A stretch of DNA of 64,000 nucleotides from NCBI RefSeq assembly GCF_003201955.1, contig NZ_QJJM01000003.1, positions 62,001 through 126,000 of the forward strand. The letters run 5' to 3'. Shown in pieces: positions 49,021 to 58,558 of the stretch. The stretch comes from Blastomonas natatoria. GTDB taxonomy: Bacteria > Pseudomonadota > Alphaproteobacteria > Sphingomonadales > Sphingomonadaceae. The stretch's first letter is position 1, and each line of letters begins with the position of its first letter. Position numbers and translations under genes: made by a program. The notes below the pieces were generated by a model. The model did not search any database, was not told the origin of the DNA, and was given only the letters and a program-made list of their open reading frames with translations.

Positions 49021-49326
49021 CTACGCCATCTCGACCGCAAACAGCGTCTTGCCCTGGTAGCGTTCCTCGTCGGGGTTGAACACCGGCTGCAGATCGAACG
49101 CGTGATCGGTCAGCGCAATATCGACCAGACCGTCGAGCTTGAAAGCCCCGACCTTGAGTTCGCGCGGCGGCTTGCCGTCGCGTTCCAGCGTGACGCCATC
49201 CAGATACAACTGGTCGTGCTTTGTATACAGGATGTGCGGCGCAAGCCGGATGCGCTGCCGGTTATAGGTCGCCTCGAGGCATTTGCGCAGCGCGATGGCT
49301 TCCAGCACGGTCTTGTTTGTATCCAT
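49021..49326 (-). CDS. Small conserved protein, possibly WYL-like
   Basis: A 101-residue protein beginning VLEAIALRKCLEATYNRQRI and continuing with strands (LAPHILYTKHDQLYLDGVTL, KVGAFKLDGLVDIALTD). This pattern resembles the core of a WYL ligand-sensing domain without an attached helix-turn-helix. No signal peptide. It is 72 bases downstream of accC in the same direction. The family assignment is tentative. Confidence 0.6.
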   Translation of the reverse strand: MDTNKTVLEAIALRKCLEATYNRQRIRLAPHILYTKHDQLYLDGVTLERDGKPPRELKVGAFKLDGLVDIALTDHAFDLQPVFNPDEERYQGKTLFAVEMA

Positions 49327-49398
49327 CGCGCCAATATGACCAATGCCGCACCGCGTTTCAACGGAAAATTGTGCGGTGCAGCATAGGTCCTTGGCAGG

Positions 49399-50760
49399 TC
49401 AGGCCTTTTCCTCGGCCTCCAGCTCGGCCAGCCATTGCTCGAGCCACTTGATCGTATATTCGCCCGAGAGGAAATCGGGTTCGTCGAGCAAAGCCTGGTG
49501 CAGCGGGATGGTCGTCTTGACGCCCTGCACCACGAATTCCTCGAGCGCGCGCTTCAGCCGCATGATGCAGCCCTGGCGGGTACGGCCATAGACGATCAGC
49601 TTGGCGATCATGCTGTCGTAATAGGGCGGTATCTTGTAGCCTGCATACAGCCCGCTATCGACGCGCACGTGCATGCCGCCGGGCGGGTGGTAATAGCTGA
49701 CCAGGCCGGGCGAGGGCGCGAAGGTGCGCGGGTCCTCGGCATTGATGCGGCATTCGATGGCATGGCCGCGAAACTCGACATCCTCTTGGCGGACCGAGAG
49801 CGGGTGCCCTTCGGCAATGCGGATCTGCTCGCGCACCAGATCGACTCCGGTGATCGCCTCGGTCACCGGATGCTCGACCTGAAGCCGGGTATTCATCTCG
49901 ATGAAATAGAATTCGCCATTTTCCCAGAGGAACTCGATCGTGCCCGCGCCGCGATAGCCCATGTCCGCCATCGCCTTGGTGACGACGCCGCCCATGCGCG
50001 CCCGCTCCTCCGGCGTGATGACCGGCGAGGGGGCTTCCTCGAGCACCTTCTGGTGGCGGCGCTGCAACGAACAGTCGCGCTCGCCGAGATGAATGGCATT
50101 GCCCTTGCCGTCGCCGAAGATCTGGAACTCGATATGGCGTGGGTTGCCGAGATATTTTTCCATATAGACGGTGTCGTCGCCGAAGGCCGACTTGGCCTCG
50201 CTGCCCGCCTGCTGCATCAGCGTCTCGAGCTGGTCTTCGGACGGCACGACCTTCATGCCGCGTCCGCCGCCGCCCGATGCCGCCTTGATCAGCACCGGAT
50301 AGCCGATCGATGCGGCGATGATCTTGGCCTCGTGGATATCCTTGATCGCACCGTCCGATCCGGGGACGAGCGGCATGCCCAGGGCTCCGGCGGTCTTCTT
50401 TGCCTCGACCTTGTCGCCCATCGTGCGGATATGTTCGGGCTTGGGGCCGATCCAGATGATCTTGTGCGCCTCGACGATCTCGGCGAACTTGGCGTTTTCC
50501 GACAGGAAGCCATAGCCCGGATGGATCGCATCGGCCTGGCTGATTTCCGCGGCCGAAATGATGTTGGCAATGTTGAGATAGCTCTGCCCCGCAGGCGGCG
50601 GGCCGATGCACACCGCCTCGTCGGCGAGGCGCACGTGCATAGCGTCGGCATCGGCGGTCGAATGCACCGCGACCGTCTTGATGCCCATCTCGTGCGCCGC
50701 ACGGTGGATGCGCAGCGCGATTTCGCCGCGATTGGCGATCAGGATCTTCTTGATGGCCAT
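49399..50760 (-). CDS. accC: Acetyl-CoA carboxylase, biotin carboxylase subunit
   Basis: A 453-residue ATP-grasp enzyme that carboxylates biotin on AccB, the first step of fatty acid synthesis. Elements in order: [39 protein letters not shown] (ATP loop), [16 protein letters not shown], and [14 protein letters not shown] with ECRINAEDP. Normal length. Four bases after accB in the order aroQ-accB-accC seen in many proteobacteria. Confidence 0.97.
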   Translation of the reverse strand: MAIKKILIANRGEIALRIHRAAHEMGIKTVAVHSTADADAMHVRLADEAVCIGPPPAGQSYLNIANIISAAEISQADAIHPGYGFLSENAKFAEIVEAHKIIWIGPKPEHIRTMGDKVEAKKTAGALGMPLVPGSDGAIKDIHEAKIIAASIGYPVLIKAASGGGGRGMKVVPSEDQLETLMQQAGSEAKSAFGDDTVYMEKYLGNPRHIEFQIFGDGKGNAIHLGERDCSLQRRHQKVLEEAPSPVITPEERARMGGVVTKAMADMGYRGAGTIEFLWENGEFYFIEMNTRLQVEHPVTEAITGVDLVREQIRIAEGHPLSVRQEDVEFRGHAIECRINAEDPRTFAPSPGLVSYYHPPGGMHVRVDSGLYAGYKIPPYYDSMIAKLIVYGRTRQGCIMRLKRALEEFVVQGVKTTIPLHQALLDEPDFLSGEYTIKWLEQWLAELEAEEKA

Positions 50761-50764
50761 GGGC

Positions 50765-51226
50765 TTACTCGATGACGACCAGCGGCTGGTCGAACTCGAC
50801 CGGCTGGCCGTCCTCGACCAGGATCGCGGTGACCTTGCCGGCGCGCTCGGCGGTGATCGGGTTCATCACCTTCATCGCTTCGATGATGAGCAGCGGGTCG
50901 CCGATCTTGACCGTCGCACCGACGCTGACGAACGGCGCCGCACCCGGTTCGGGCGCGAGATAGCTGGTGCCGACCATCGGCGACTTGACCGCATTGGCCA
51001 TGGACGGTGCGGCGGGTTCCGCCGGAGCGGCAGGCGCGGCGGCGGCGGCGGGTGCAGCTGCAACAGGTGCCGGCGCTGCGGGTACCGCGACGCTCGCGAC
51101 CGGTGCGGCGCTGATCGTCCGGGCGACGCGAATCTTGCGATCTCCGTCTTCCACCTCGATCTCGCTCAGGCCCGTTTCGCCCAGCAGTTCCGCCAGTTCG
51201 CGCACCAGTTTGCTGTCGATGTTCAT
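50765..51226 (-). CDS. accB: Acetyl-CoA carboxylase, biotin carboxyl carrier protein
   Basis: A 153-residue carrier. The N-terminal helix ([19 protein letters not shown]) is followed by an Ala/Pro-rich hinge (about 40-76) and the biotinyl domain with Lys119 in [11 protein letters not shown] 51226 is preceded by GGGAGG at the right distance; an in-frame upstream start lacks support. Confidence 0.96.
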   Translation of the reverse strand: MNIDSKLVRELAELLGETGLSEIEVEDGDRKIRVARTISAAPVASVAVPAAPAPVAAAPAAAAAPAAPAEPAAPSMANAVKSPMVGTSYLAPEPGAAPFVSVGATVKIGDPLLIIEAMKVMNPITAERAGKVTAILVEDGQPVEFDQPLVVIE

Positions 51227-51385
51227 GCCGCCTCCCTGTTTGTTGTTGCTGCTTTTGCCGCTTGGTGATGCCATATTCCTGCGCCCTTTGGTTCTGTTTT
51301 GATCAGGGGCGGCTCTTTGGCTGCTCCCGTGCGTAAATTCAATCGCTCGCCCGCATCATGACAGCAGATGCCGGGGCGGCAAAGC

Positions 51386-51826
51386 TCATAACTGCGCTGC
51401 GGCCTCCAGCGCCAATAGATAAGACGTTGCGCCAAAGCCGCAGATCGTGCCCTTTGCGGCGCGCCCGACGAACGAGACGTGGCGAAATTCCTCGCGCGTG
51501 TGCGGGTTGGACAGGTGCACCTCGATCACCGGCGTGGTGATCGACCGGATCGCGTCGAGCAGCGCCACCGATGTGTGCGTATAGGCGCCAGCGTTGAGCA
51601 GCACGGCCTTCGCGCCGGTCGCCTGCGCCTCGTGCAGCCAGTCGACCAGATGGCCCTCATGGTTGGACTGGCGCATGTCGATGGCAAGGCCCAGGGCTTG
51701 CGCGCGGTCCTCGAGCCGATCGGCAATATCGTCGAGCGTGTCGGAGCCATAGATTTCCGGCTCGCGCAGGCCCAGCAGGTTGAGATTGGGACCGTTGAGG
51801 ACGAAGATAATGGGGTGATCGGCCAT
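51386..51826 (-). CDS. aroQ: 3-Dehydroquinate dehydratase, type II
   Basis: A 146-residue enzyme of the shikimate pathway. [17 protein letters not shown] holds the catalytic Tyr. [29 protein letters not shown] and [15 protein letters not shown] give the active-site His and substrate-binding residues. It leads the aroQ-accB-accC group; 159 bases to accB leave room for a separate accB promoter. Confidence 0.96.
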   Translation of the reverse strand: MADHPIIFVLNGPNLNLLGLREPEIYGSDTLDDIADRLEDRAQALGLAIDMRQSNHEGHLVDWLHEAQATGAKAVLLNAGAYTHTSVALLDAIRSITTPVIEVHLSNPHTREEFRHVSFVGRAAKGTICGFGATSYLLALEAAAQL

Positions 51827-51886
51827 GGGGACTTTCTGTTCGCCGGCCGGATGCCGCGAGAGGCCCCTATGCGGGAAACCGCCCGC

Positions 51887-53086
51887 TTAGGCAAGAATCG
51901 CGCTGCGGACGCCCAGTGGCCCACCGCCATAGAGCCAGTCCCAGCGCGCCATCACCGCATCGGGGCGGGTGGCGGCGGCGCGGCCGAGCGGCAGCCGCAT
52001 CGCCAGCGTGGCCAGCGGATTGCCCTCGTGAAAATCGACCCCGTTTGATCGCGCCATTGCCTGGATGCGCGCGGTGCGCGGCTGGCGCAACGCGAAGAAT
52101 CGGGCAAGTGCGGGTTCGATGTGCTGCGGTTCGAGTGGCAGCAATTCTGCGAGCGCATAGCCGTCCTCGATCCCCATCGCCGCGCCCTGCGCGAGGAACG
52201 GCAGCATCGGATGGCAGGCATCTCCGATCAGCACTGCGCGATTCCGGTGCCAGGTCCGCATCGGCTTGCGATCAAACAGCGCCCAGCGCAGCGGGCCTTT
52301 GACACGGGCAAGCAGCGGAGCGAGGGTATTCCATCCGGCGAAATCGGCGCGCAGGCGATCAGCGTCGCCGGGCAGGTTCCAGCCCTCCTCGCGCCAGTCG
52401 GCCTGTTCGGTCACCGCGACGAGATTCACAAGATCAGGCCGGATGCGGTAGGTCACTGCATGGCGGCGCGGGCCGAGCCACGCTCCGACGCCCGGCGGCG
52501 GCGCAGCGGGATCGGCAGGATCGATCCGGACGAGCGCGCGCCACGCGATATGGCCGGTAAAACGCGGGGTGTCCGCACCGAACAGTTGTTCGCGGACCAT
52601 CGAACGAATGCCGTCCGCGCCGATCAGCAGGTCGGCGGTCAGCGCCGCGCCCGATGCAGTGGTGATGGCAATGCCATCGGCGCGGTTGTCGACTTGCGCC
52701 ACTGTCACACCGAGGCTCAGCGCGCCGGGCTGCGCCTGTTCGAGCGCCTCGGCCAGAATCGCGACCAGATCGGCGCGGTGCAGCGTCACATAGGCCGCGC
52801 CCCAGCGCCGCTTCGCTGCGTCGCCGAGTGGAACCTTGAGGATCTCGCGCGCGCTGCGCCCGTCGCGCAGCGTGATCGCCGCAGGCGTCTGGCCTGCCGC
52901 CGCCACCTTCTCGCCTATCCCAAGCGAATCCAGCACGCGCATCGCGTTGGGGCCAAGCTGCAGCCCCGCACCCACCTCCTCGATCGCTGCCGCCTGCTCG
53001 ACGACGCGCACGTCATGGTCCTTGCGCGCGAGCGCCAGCGCAGCGGCAAGGCCCGCAATGCCCGCTCCGGCGATCAGGATGCGCAT
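51887..53086 (-). CDS. FAD-dependent monooxygenase (salicylate hydroxylase-like)
   Basis: A 399-residue group A flavin monooxygenase. The Rossmann motif is IAGAGIAGLAAALALARKDHD (two runs around 4-24), the NADPH/FAD DG motif GADGIRSMVREQLFG is near 165-180, and the GD motif is VLIGDACHPMLPFLAQGAAM. It resembles 3-hydroxybenzoate/salicylate hydroxylases, but the substrate cannot be assigned. It stands alone, 60 bases before aroQ in the same direction. Confidence 0.86.
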   Translation of the reverse strand: MRILIAGAGIAGLAAALALARKDHDVRVVEQAAAIEEVGAGLQLGPNAMRVLDSLGIGEKVAAAGQTPAAITLRDGRSAREILKVPLGDAAKRRWGAAYVTLHRADLVAILAEALEQAQPGALSLGVTVAQVDNRADGIAITTASGAALTADLLIGADGIRSMVREQLFGADTPRFTGHIAWRALVRIDPADPAAPPPGVGAWLGPRRHAVTYRIRPDLVNLVAVTEQADWREEGWNLPGDADRLRADFAGWNTLAPLLARVKGPLRWALFDRKPMRTWHRNRAVLIGDACHPMLPFLAQGAAMGIEDGYALAELLPLEPQHIEPALARFFALRQPRTARIQAMARSNGVDFHEGNPLATLAMRLPLGRAAATRPDAVMARWDWLYGGGPLGVRSAILA

Positions 53087-53186
53087 GACAGGGTCGGGGG
53101 GCAGGGCATGAGCCTGTCTAGCGCCCTGTACAATTCATGCAACGCCCAGCCTTTCGCGCACCGCCATCCGCCGCTATGCCAGCGTC

Positions 53187-53792
53187 ATGCTGCCCTCGCT
53201 GCTCATCATCGACGATTTTCTGGCCGATCCGAATGGCGCGCGCGCCGCAGCGCTCGGCCTCGGCTATGATCCTGCAACGCGCAAGGGCAATTATCCCGGC
53301 ACGCTGTCGAGCGCGCCGCTTGCCATCACGGGCCTCGAGGCGGCGGTGGCGCGGATCATCGGGGTTCCCGTCATGCCGCAACCTGGAACCACGCATGGCC
53401 ATTGCCGCCTGACGCTCAAGGGCGATCGCGGAGTCAGTGGCGTGCATATCGACCCGTGCTTCTATTCGGGCATCCTGTACCTGAGCCGCGACGAGGATGC
53501 GCGTGGCGGCACCGATTTCTTCCGCCACAAGCGCACCGGGCTCGAGAAAGTGCCGACCGACCCGCTGGCATTGGCGCAAAGCGGCTATGCAGATGCCAAC
53601 GCGCTGGTCGAGGATGTCGTCAACCGCGACACCTTTCACGCCGCGAAATGGGAGCGGGTGATGCGCGTGCCGATGCGGTTCAACCGGCTGATCCTGTTCA
53701 GCCCATGGCTGTTCCACAATTCGGCGGACGGATTCGGCACGAGTGCGGAAACGGGCCGCCTGGTCCATCTGCAATTCTACGCGCGCGGCTGA
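53187..53792 (+). CDS. DUF6445-type protein
   Basis: A 201-residue soluble protein. The layout of GVSGVHIDPCFYSGILYLSRDED, FFRHKRTGLE and ILFSPWLFHNSADGFG, with His-x-Asp and a later His, resembles 2-oxoglutarate/Fe(II) oxygenase-like folds, as in DUF6445 proteins. Function unknown to me. It is divergent from the FAD monooxygenase. Confidence 0.7.
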   Translation: MLPSLLIIDDFLADPNGARAAALGLGYDPATRKGNYPGTLSSAPLAITGLEAAVARIIGVPVMPQPGTTHGHCRLTLKGDRGVSGVHIDPCFYSGILYLSRDEDARGGTDFFRHKRTGLEKVPTDPLALAQSGYADANALVEDVVNRDTFHAAKWERVMRVPMRFNRLILFSPWLFHNSADGFGTSAETGRLVHLQFYARG

Positions 53793-53799
53793 CCGGGCC

Positions 53800-53934
53800 T
53801 TACGATTCGCCGTTCGCATTCATCGCGCGCGCTCGCGCCTTTCTGCGGCGAAGATTCTCGCGCAGATTGGCGGCAAGCCTCGCCTTGCGCTCTTCGGCGG
53901 GGCTCAGTTTCGGCGGTGCAGGGGGCTTTTCCAT
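53800..53934 (-). CDS. Very small basic protein (44 residues)
   Basis: Reads MEKPPAPPKLSPAEERKARL followed by a strongly basic helix (AANLRENLRRRKARARA). Short proteins with this PKLSPAEE and LRENLRRRK pattern look familiar from sphingomonads, which supports it as a gene, but no function is known to me. ATG 53934 has no clear ribosome site, and ATG 53997 is an alternative. It converges on the DUF6445 gene. Confidence 0.5.
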   Translation of the reverse strand: MEKPPAPPKLSPAEERKARLAANLRENLRRRKARARAMNANGES

Positions 53935-54071
53935 CGGCTTTGCTGCATATCGTCGCACCAGCGCATTTGGCAAGACCGGCGAGGGTTGACAAACCATCGG
54001 CACCTGCGCATAGGCGCAGGCCTTGCGAGCGGGCAGCCAGGTTGCCCGCCGCCGGACTTGCGAAATGGTGT

Positions 54072-54146
<75 letters not shown>

Positions 54147-54162
54147 TTTCGCACCTCCCCCA

Positions 54163-54750
54163 TCAGTAGGGCGGCTTCTGCCTGTCTTTCTGCGCGGCTG
54201 CCGCATCGGCCCACCACGTCAGTTCGTCCGCGAATTTCCCGAAGCTGCGCTCGAGCGCTTCCCCGCCCGATCCGGTCGGTTCGCCACTCTCGTCCAGCGA
54301 CTTTGTAATCTGTCCGACCGAGAGCATGCTGGGGATGACCACCATGCCCATTTCCGAAAGCGTCGGGTGCCAGGCCTGGCCAGCGCGCACGCCGGCGAAA
54401 CGCCCTGCCGAGTAGGTGGCAAGCGCCGCCGGTCGCCAGAACCATTCCTCCAGAAAATGGTCGGTCAGGTTCTTGAGACCCGGTTGCACGCCCCAGTTAT
54501 ATTCGCCCGCGACGAACAGGAAGGCGTCCGCCGCCTTGATCTTTTTGGCCAGGTCTTCCATCGCCACCGGCGCGGTGCCGGCGTCATATTCCTTGTACAT
54601 GCGGTCGAGCATCGGCAGGCCGACCGCCTTGGCATCGATCAGTTCGGCCTCGACCCCCCGCCTTGTGAACCGGTTGATGCAGTAATCGGCAAGACGGATT
54701 CCCGCCCGGTCGGAGCGATAGGATCCATACAGCACGAGCAGTTTCTTCAT
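54163..54750 (-). CDS. NADPH-dependent FMN reductase family flavodoxin-like protein
   Basis: A 195-residue flavodoxin-like protein. LVLYGSYRSDRAGIRLADY is the FMN-phosphate loop at the start; FVAGEYNWGVQPGLKNLTDH (about 79-98) is the classical G-E-Y-N motif; SAGRFAGVRAGQ follows. It likely reduces FMN, quinones or azo compounds. AGGAGA precedes ATG 54750. Same direction as purU, 45 bases downstream of it. Confidence 0.9.
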   Translation of the reverse strand: MKKLLVLYGSYRSDRAGIRLADYCINRFTRRGVEAELIDAKAVGLPMLDRMYKEYDAGTAPVAMEDLAKKIKAADAFLFVAGEYNWGVQPGLKNLTDHFLEEWFWRPAALATYSAGRFAGVRAGQAWHPTLSEMGMVVIPSMLSVGQITKSLDESGEPTGSGGEALERSFGKFADELTWWADAAAAQKDRQKPPY

Positions 54751-54795
54751 CGGCAATCTCCTGTCCCGAACGATACGGGCGATCGGCCGAGTGGT

Positions 54796-55653
54796 TCAAT
54801 CGGTAAACACCACCGTCTTGGTGCCGTTGAGCAGCACCCGGTCGGCCAGGTGATGCCGCACCGCGCGCGCGAGCACGCGCCGTTCGATGTCACGGCCCTT
54901 GCGCACCAGCGTATCGGGCGAATCAGCATGGGTGATCTGCTCGACATCCTGCGCGATGATCGGGCCTTCATCGAGATCGGCGGTGACATAATGCGCGGTC
55001 GCGCCGATCATCTTCACCCCGCGCGCATGCGCCTGATGATAGGGTTTCGCACCCTTGAAACCGGGCAGGAAGCTGTGGTGGATGTTGATGCAGCGGCCCG
55101 AGAGAAATGCCGCAAGATCATCGGACAGGATCTGCATATAGCGCGCGAGCACCACCAGCTCTGCCCCGGTCTCCTCGACAACGCGCTTGATCTCGGCCTC
55201 CTGCTCGGCCTTGGTCTCGCGCGTCACCGGCAGATGGTGGAAGGGCACGCCTGCCATGTCCAGCCCGGCCAGCGCCTCGACCGGGTGGTTGGAGACGATG
55301 CCGACGACATCCATCTGCAGCTCGCCGATTCGCCAGCGATAGAGCAGGTCGGCCAGGCAATGGTCGAACCTGGAGACGAGGATCAGCACCTTGCGCGGCG
55401 TGTCGGCGAGGCGGAGCGACCAGTCCATCGCATATTCCTGCCCCAGGTCCTGAAAGCGTGCATTGAGCGCTGCGGTCAATGTGTCGGGCAGGGTGAAGAC
55501 CACCCGCATGAAGAAGCGCCCCGTCTCCTGATCCTCGAACTGCGCGGCCTCGCGGATGTTTCCGCCGGTAGCAAACAGCAGGCCGGTGACGCGGCTGACA
55601 ATGCCGGGGCGGTCGGGGCAGGACAGGGTCAGGATATGCAGTGCGTCGCTCAT
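54796..55653 (-). CDS. purU: Formyltetrahydrofolate deformylase
   Basis: A 285-residue enzyme that releases formate from 10-formyl-THF, balancing one-carbon units for purine synthesis. An N-terminal ACT domain ([20 protein letters not shown]) is followed by the formyl-transferase-like domain with [20 protein letters not shown] (catalytic Asn-His) and [15 protein letters not shown] (catalytic Asp). ATG 55653 is chosen as the start of the ACT domain. Confidence 0.95.
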   Translation of the reverse strand: MSDALHILTLSCPDRPGIVSRVTGLLFATGGNIREAAQFEDQETGRFFMRVVFTLPDTLTAALNARFQDLGQEYAMDWSLRLADTPRKVLILVSRFDHCLADLLYRWRIGELQMDVVGIVSNHPVEALAGLDMAGVPFHHLPVTRETKAEQEAEIKRVVEETGAELVVLARYMQILSDDLAAFLSGRCINIHHSFLPGFKGAKPYHQAHARGVKMIGATAHYVTADLDEGPIIAQDVEQITHADSPDTLVRKGRDIERRVLARAVRHHLADRVLLNGTKTVVFTD

Positions 55654-55716
55654 GTTCGGCCTTGGGTTCGCATTGGATCCCATGCTGTTGCCAAGAGCGC
55701 GCGCCCGCGTCGAGCC

Positions 55717-56028
55717 TTAATCTGCCAGCACGTCGTTCCATTCCGGGTGCCGCCGGAAGGCCGCGACGACATAGCTGCAGCGAGGTATCACCTTCCAGCC
55801 CTGCGCGCGCGCCGTATCGATAAGCGCATCGACCAGCTTACCGGCAATGCCCTGGCCGCGCATCGAATCGGGCACATAGGTGTGATCGGCGCTCACGCGT
55901 CGCACGCCGGCTGCGGCCGGTGCCTCGGCATAAGTCAGTTCCGCCTCGGCCCCTTCGGCGCGATGGACGAAGCGCCCGTTCTTGCCTGCGGTTTCGTGCT
56001 CGATGGTGATCTGGTCGGGACTGTCCAT
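55717..56028 (-). CDS. GNAT-family N-acetyltransferase (YjdJ-like)
   Basis: A 103-residue minimal acetyltransferase. [20 protein letters not shown] is followed by the acetyl-CoA loop [20 protein letters not shown] and [20 protein letters not shown], as in small GNAT/YjdJ proteins. The start at 56028 gives the normal family length; upstream frame is non-coding. Divergent from infC. Confidence 0.87.
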   Translation of the reverse strand: MDSPDQITIEHETAGKNGRFVHRAEGAEAELTYAEAPAAAGVRRVSADHTYVPDSMRGQGIAGKLVDALIDTARAQGWKVIPRCSYVVAAFRRHPEWNDVLAD

Positions 56029-56242
56029 GCGGCTGCTCCTTGCGCAATCATCGCCTCGCTCCGATCTGGAGCGGGCATGTTGGCTCGGCAATGGGACGCC
56101 TGGAGGCGTCAAATCGTTGCGCGAATGCAACGCCTGCCATGCTTCCTGCGGCAGTCCTGCCGCCTGCCCTGCACGAAACCCTTTATCTATCAGCCGACTT
56201 GGCTTATATCGCGCGCTCGAAGAAACATCAGGAGAATTCGCT

Positions 56243-56788
56243 ATACGTCCGCCAGCACCCCGTCGCGGCCTTGTTCTGCCACCCAAATCCGGCCCGCGCT
56301 TCAATCAGTTCATCCAGTCGCCCCAGGTTCGGGTGATCGATGAGAATGGCGAAAATCTTGGCGTATTGCGTACAGCAGATGCGATAGAACGTGCCGCTGC
56401 GGTGGGTCTCGACCTGGTCGAGGTCTCGCCTAATGCCGAGCCCCCCGTCGCCAAGTTCCTCGATGTCGGCAAGTACAAGTACGAGGCCCAGAAAAAGGCC
56501 AATGCCGCGCGCAAGAACCAGAAGACGCAGGAGATCAAGGAGATCAAGATGCGTCCGAACATCGATGACCATGACTATATGGTCAAGATGAAGAAGGTTC
56601 ATGCATTCATCGAAGAGGGCGACAAGGTCAAGATGACGTTGCGCTTCCGCGGCCGCGAACTCTCGCACCAGCAGCTTGGCATGGCCCTGCTCCAGCGTGT
56701 GCAGGAAGACGTCAAGGAAACCGCCAAGGTCGAAGCCTATCCGCGCATGGAAGGCCGCCAGATGCTGATGGTGCTGGCACCCAAATAA
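56243..56788 (+). CDS. infC: Translation initiation factor IF-3, probable ATA start
   Basis: A 181-residue IF-3. [20 protein letters not shown] opens the N-domain; [32 protein letters not shown] (in two parts) is the linker; [29 protein letters not shown] and the terminal [13 protein letters not shown] complete the C-domain. No ATG, GTG or TTG is in frame at the expected start. ATA at 56243-56245 lies 8 bases after the AGGAG at 56230-56234. infC often uses rare start codons (ATT in E. coli), through which IF-3 represses its own translation. Confidence 0.88.
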   Translation: MRPPAPRRGLVLPPKSGPRFNQFIQSPQVRVIDENGENLGVLRTADAIERAAAVGLDLVEVSPNAEPPVAKFLDVGKYKYEAQKKANAARKNQKTQEIKEIKMRPNIDDHDYMVKMKKVHAFIEEGDKVKMTLRFRGRELSHQQLGMALLQRVQEDVKETAKVEAYPRMEGRQMLMVLAPK

Positions 56789-56811
56789 GGCGTGCTGGCA
56801 CCCAAATAAGG
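56771..56811. repeat. Tandem 21-base duplication at the end of infC
   Basis: The 20 bases GTGCTGGCACCCAAATAAGG occur at 56771-56790 and again at 56792-56811 with one base between. The first copy encodes the last residues and stop of infC; the second repeats them after the stop. Confidence 0.95.
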
Positions 56812-56833
56812 GCATGCGCGCCGGAAGCGGCGT

Positions 56834-58534
56834 TCAGCGATATTTCGAGCGGCTCTGGTAGCTGATCGTGGCGCTGTCATTGGCAGGCACGGTCACCTGC
56901 CAGACATGCTTGCCGTCCTTGCGAATCAGCTTGCCCGATGCCTTGCGAATATCGGTATCGGCGATTTGCGCCAGGTCGATTTCTGCCGTGACGGGTTCCG
57001 AATTGGCGTTGCTCAGCACCAGCTTGCGCGTCTCGCCGGACTTCTGGTCCTTGCCCGGCAGCACATTGATTCCCAGCCGCACCGCCGGGCTCGCACCGAT
57101 GGTGAACTTCACCTCCTGCCCCACGGCATAGTCGCGCATCCGGCCCTGGCCGATCAGCAGGCCGCCGTTCTGCCGGTTATCGCTGGTCGATCCATCGAAT
57201 ACCGTGATCCGGCCCGAAGGCAGCGGCAGACCGAGGCCGCTTGCGGTCTTGTTGTCCATGCGCAGCTCGATCTGCAACGGCTGCGGCTCGTCGCTGCCAT
57301 AGCCAAGGGCATTGCCGCGATACACCAGCCGCGCGGGCACGTTCGCCTTGGACAGCAGCTTGACCTGCTTCTGCCCCCTGGCCGAAACGGTCGAGCGGAA
57401 GGGCACGCGATAGAGCTTGAGATCGCCCAGAGCCTCCAGCTCCGCCTCCACATTGCGCGAGGCCGTAACCATGATCGCGTCAGCCTCGCGCGCCATCATG
57501 GCCGGAGGCGGTGGTGGCGGTGGTGGCGGCGGGGGCGGTGCAGAAACAGCCCTACGCGACCTCAGGTGGGAATTGTCGGTCATCCCGTCTGCCGTGCGAC
57601 CCTGCGGCCAGCACTGGATCGCGAGCCGCGCGGCCTGAGGTCGATCCGCCAGGTTGCGCATCGGCTTGCGGATATTGAGAGTGCCTGCGATCACCAGCAA
57701 CTCGGCATAGGCAAAGCTCTCGGCATTGCCATTGGCGAGCGTCAGCCACGAAAACAGGTCGAGCGACTTTCCGTCCGCGCCCAGCTTCACGACATAATCG
57801 GCGTTCCAGTCGAAGCCCGAGGCGAGATAGGTCAGCGTCACCTCGACCGTCGCGGCCTGGGGCGAGACGGTATCGACCGACAGCACCGGTGTGGCAAACA
57901 GCCCGGCGGGCACGTTGCTATACACCACGCGCTCGGGCAGCCCGGAACATTGCAGCGCCTCGACGCCGCTCTCGGTCTGGACCACCAGGGCGCCGCGCGA
58001 TCCGCTGCGGATCACCGCCTGCTGCTCGGTCCGCTTGCCGGTCGCCGGATCGGTACGTTGCAGCGTCACCCGATTGCCGAGCGATCCATCGACGAGCGCG
58101 CCGGGCGACAGCAGCTTCCTGTCGCGGTTCTGCTCGATGATCCCGCCGGGCAGTCCCCGGATCACGGCGGAGACGGCGACCATGCCCTCGGCGACACCGG
58201 CAAAGCGGATGGTCGAGGGGCCAGCGGGCACGCTGATCGTGCGCTTTTCGGTGACGACTGCAAAACCGTTGAGGAAGGCAAGGTTCATCCCCCCGCCATT
58301 GCCGCGCTGCGGATCGCGATAGATGGTGACCGCGACGGAATCGGGCTTTGGAGAGACGACTTCGGGGCGGGTCTGGGCGTGGGCTGTTGGTGTTATAATC
58401 CCAGCCAGCACCGCCAGAATGGCCCCCAGCACCACCCCCCGTTTGTCCCGAGCGAAGTCGAGGGACGTATGCGCCACGGTTGCGCGCAGGTCCCTCGACT
58501 TCGCTCGGGAACTCGGAAAGGGGGGTATGGGCAT
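56834..58534 (-). CDS. DUF4139-domain exported protein with polyproline linker
   Basis: A protein of up to 566 residues with an N-terminal part before a signal-like segment (VVLGAILAVLAGIITPTAHA), DUF4139-type strands (LTYLASGFDWNADYVVKLG and VYRGNALGYGSDEP), and a run of 12 prolines near 340. The family is of unknown function, usually in the envelope. The start is doubtful: ATG 58534 is the longest, but its first 32 residues are encoded by a palindromic repeat; GTG 58435 or 58432, just before the hydrophobic core, would give a normal signal peptide. A paralogue lies upstream in tandem. Confidence 0.75.
   Translation of the reverse strand: MPIPPFPSSRAKSRDLRATVAHTSLDFARDKRGVVLGAILAVLAGIITPTAHAQTRPEVVSPKPDSVAVTIYRDPQRGNGGGMNLAFLNGFAVVTEKRTISVPAGPSTIRFAGVAEGMVAVSAVIRGLPGGIIEQNRDRKLLSPGALVDGSLGNRVTLQRTDPATGKRTEQQAVIRSGSRGALVVQTESGVEALQCSGLPERVVYSNVPAGLFATPVLSVDTVSPQAATVEVTLTYLASGFDWNADYVVKLGADGKSLDLFSWLTLANGNAESFAYAELLVIAGTLNIRKPMRNLADRPQAARLAIQCWPQGRTADGMTDNSHLRSRRAVSAPPPPPPPPPPPPAMMAREADAIMVTASRNVEAELEALGDLKLYRVPFRSTVSARGQKQVKLLSKANVPARLVYRGNALGYGSDEPQPLQIELRMDNKTASGLGLPLPSGRITVFDGSTSDNRQNGGLLIGQGRMRDYAVGQEVKFTIGASPAVRLGINVLPGKDQKSGETRKLVLSNANSEPVTAEIDLAQIADTDIRKASGKLIRKDGKHVWQVTVPANDSATISYQSRSKYR
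58439..58516. repeat. Palindromic intergenic repeat, family A, copy 4
   Basis: Arms at 58439-58467 and 58489-58516 match the GTTTGTCCCGAG/GTCGAGGGAC core of copies 1-3, with the right arm ending in aactcgg rather than caaacgg. It sits at the 5' end of the DUF4139 gene, either just upstream of its true start or inside an extended N-terminus. Confidence 0.85.
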
Positions 58535-58558
58535 GGATCTAAATCTCGGTTCGCACCC

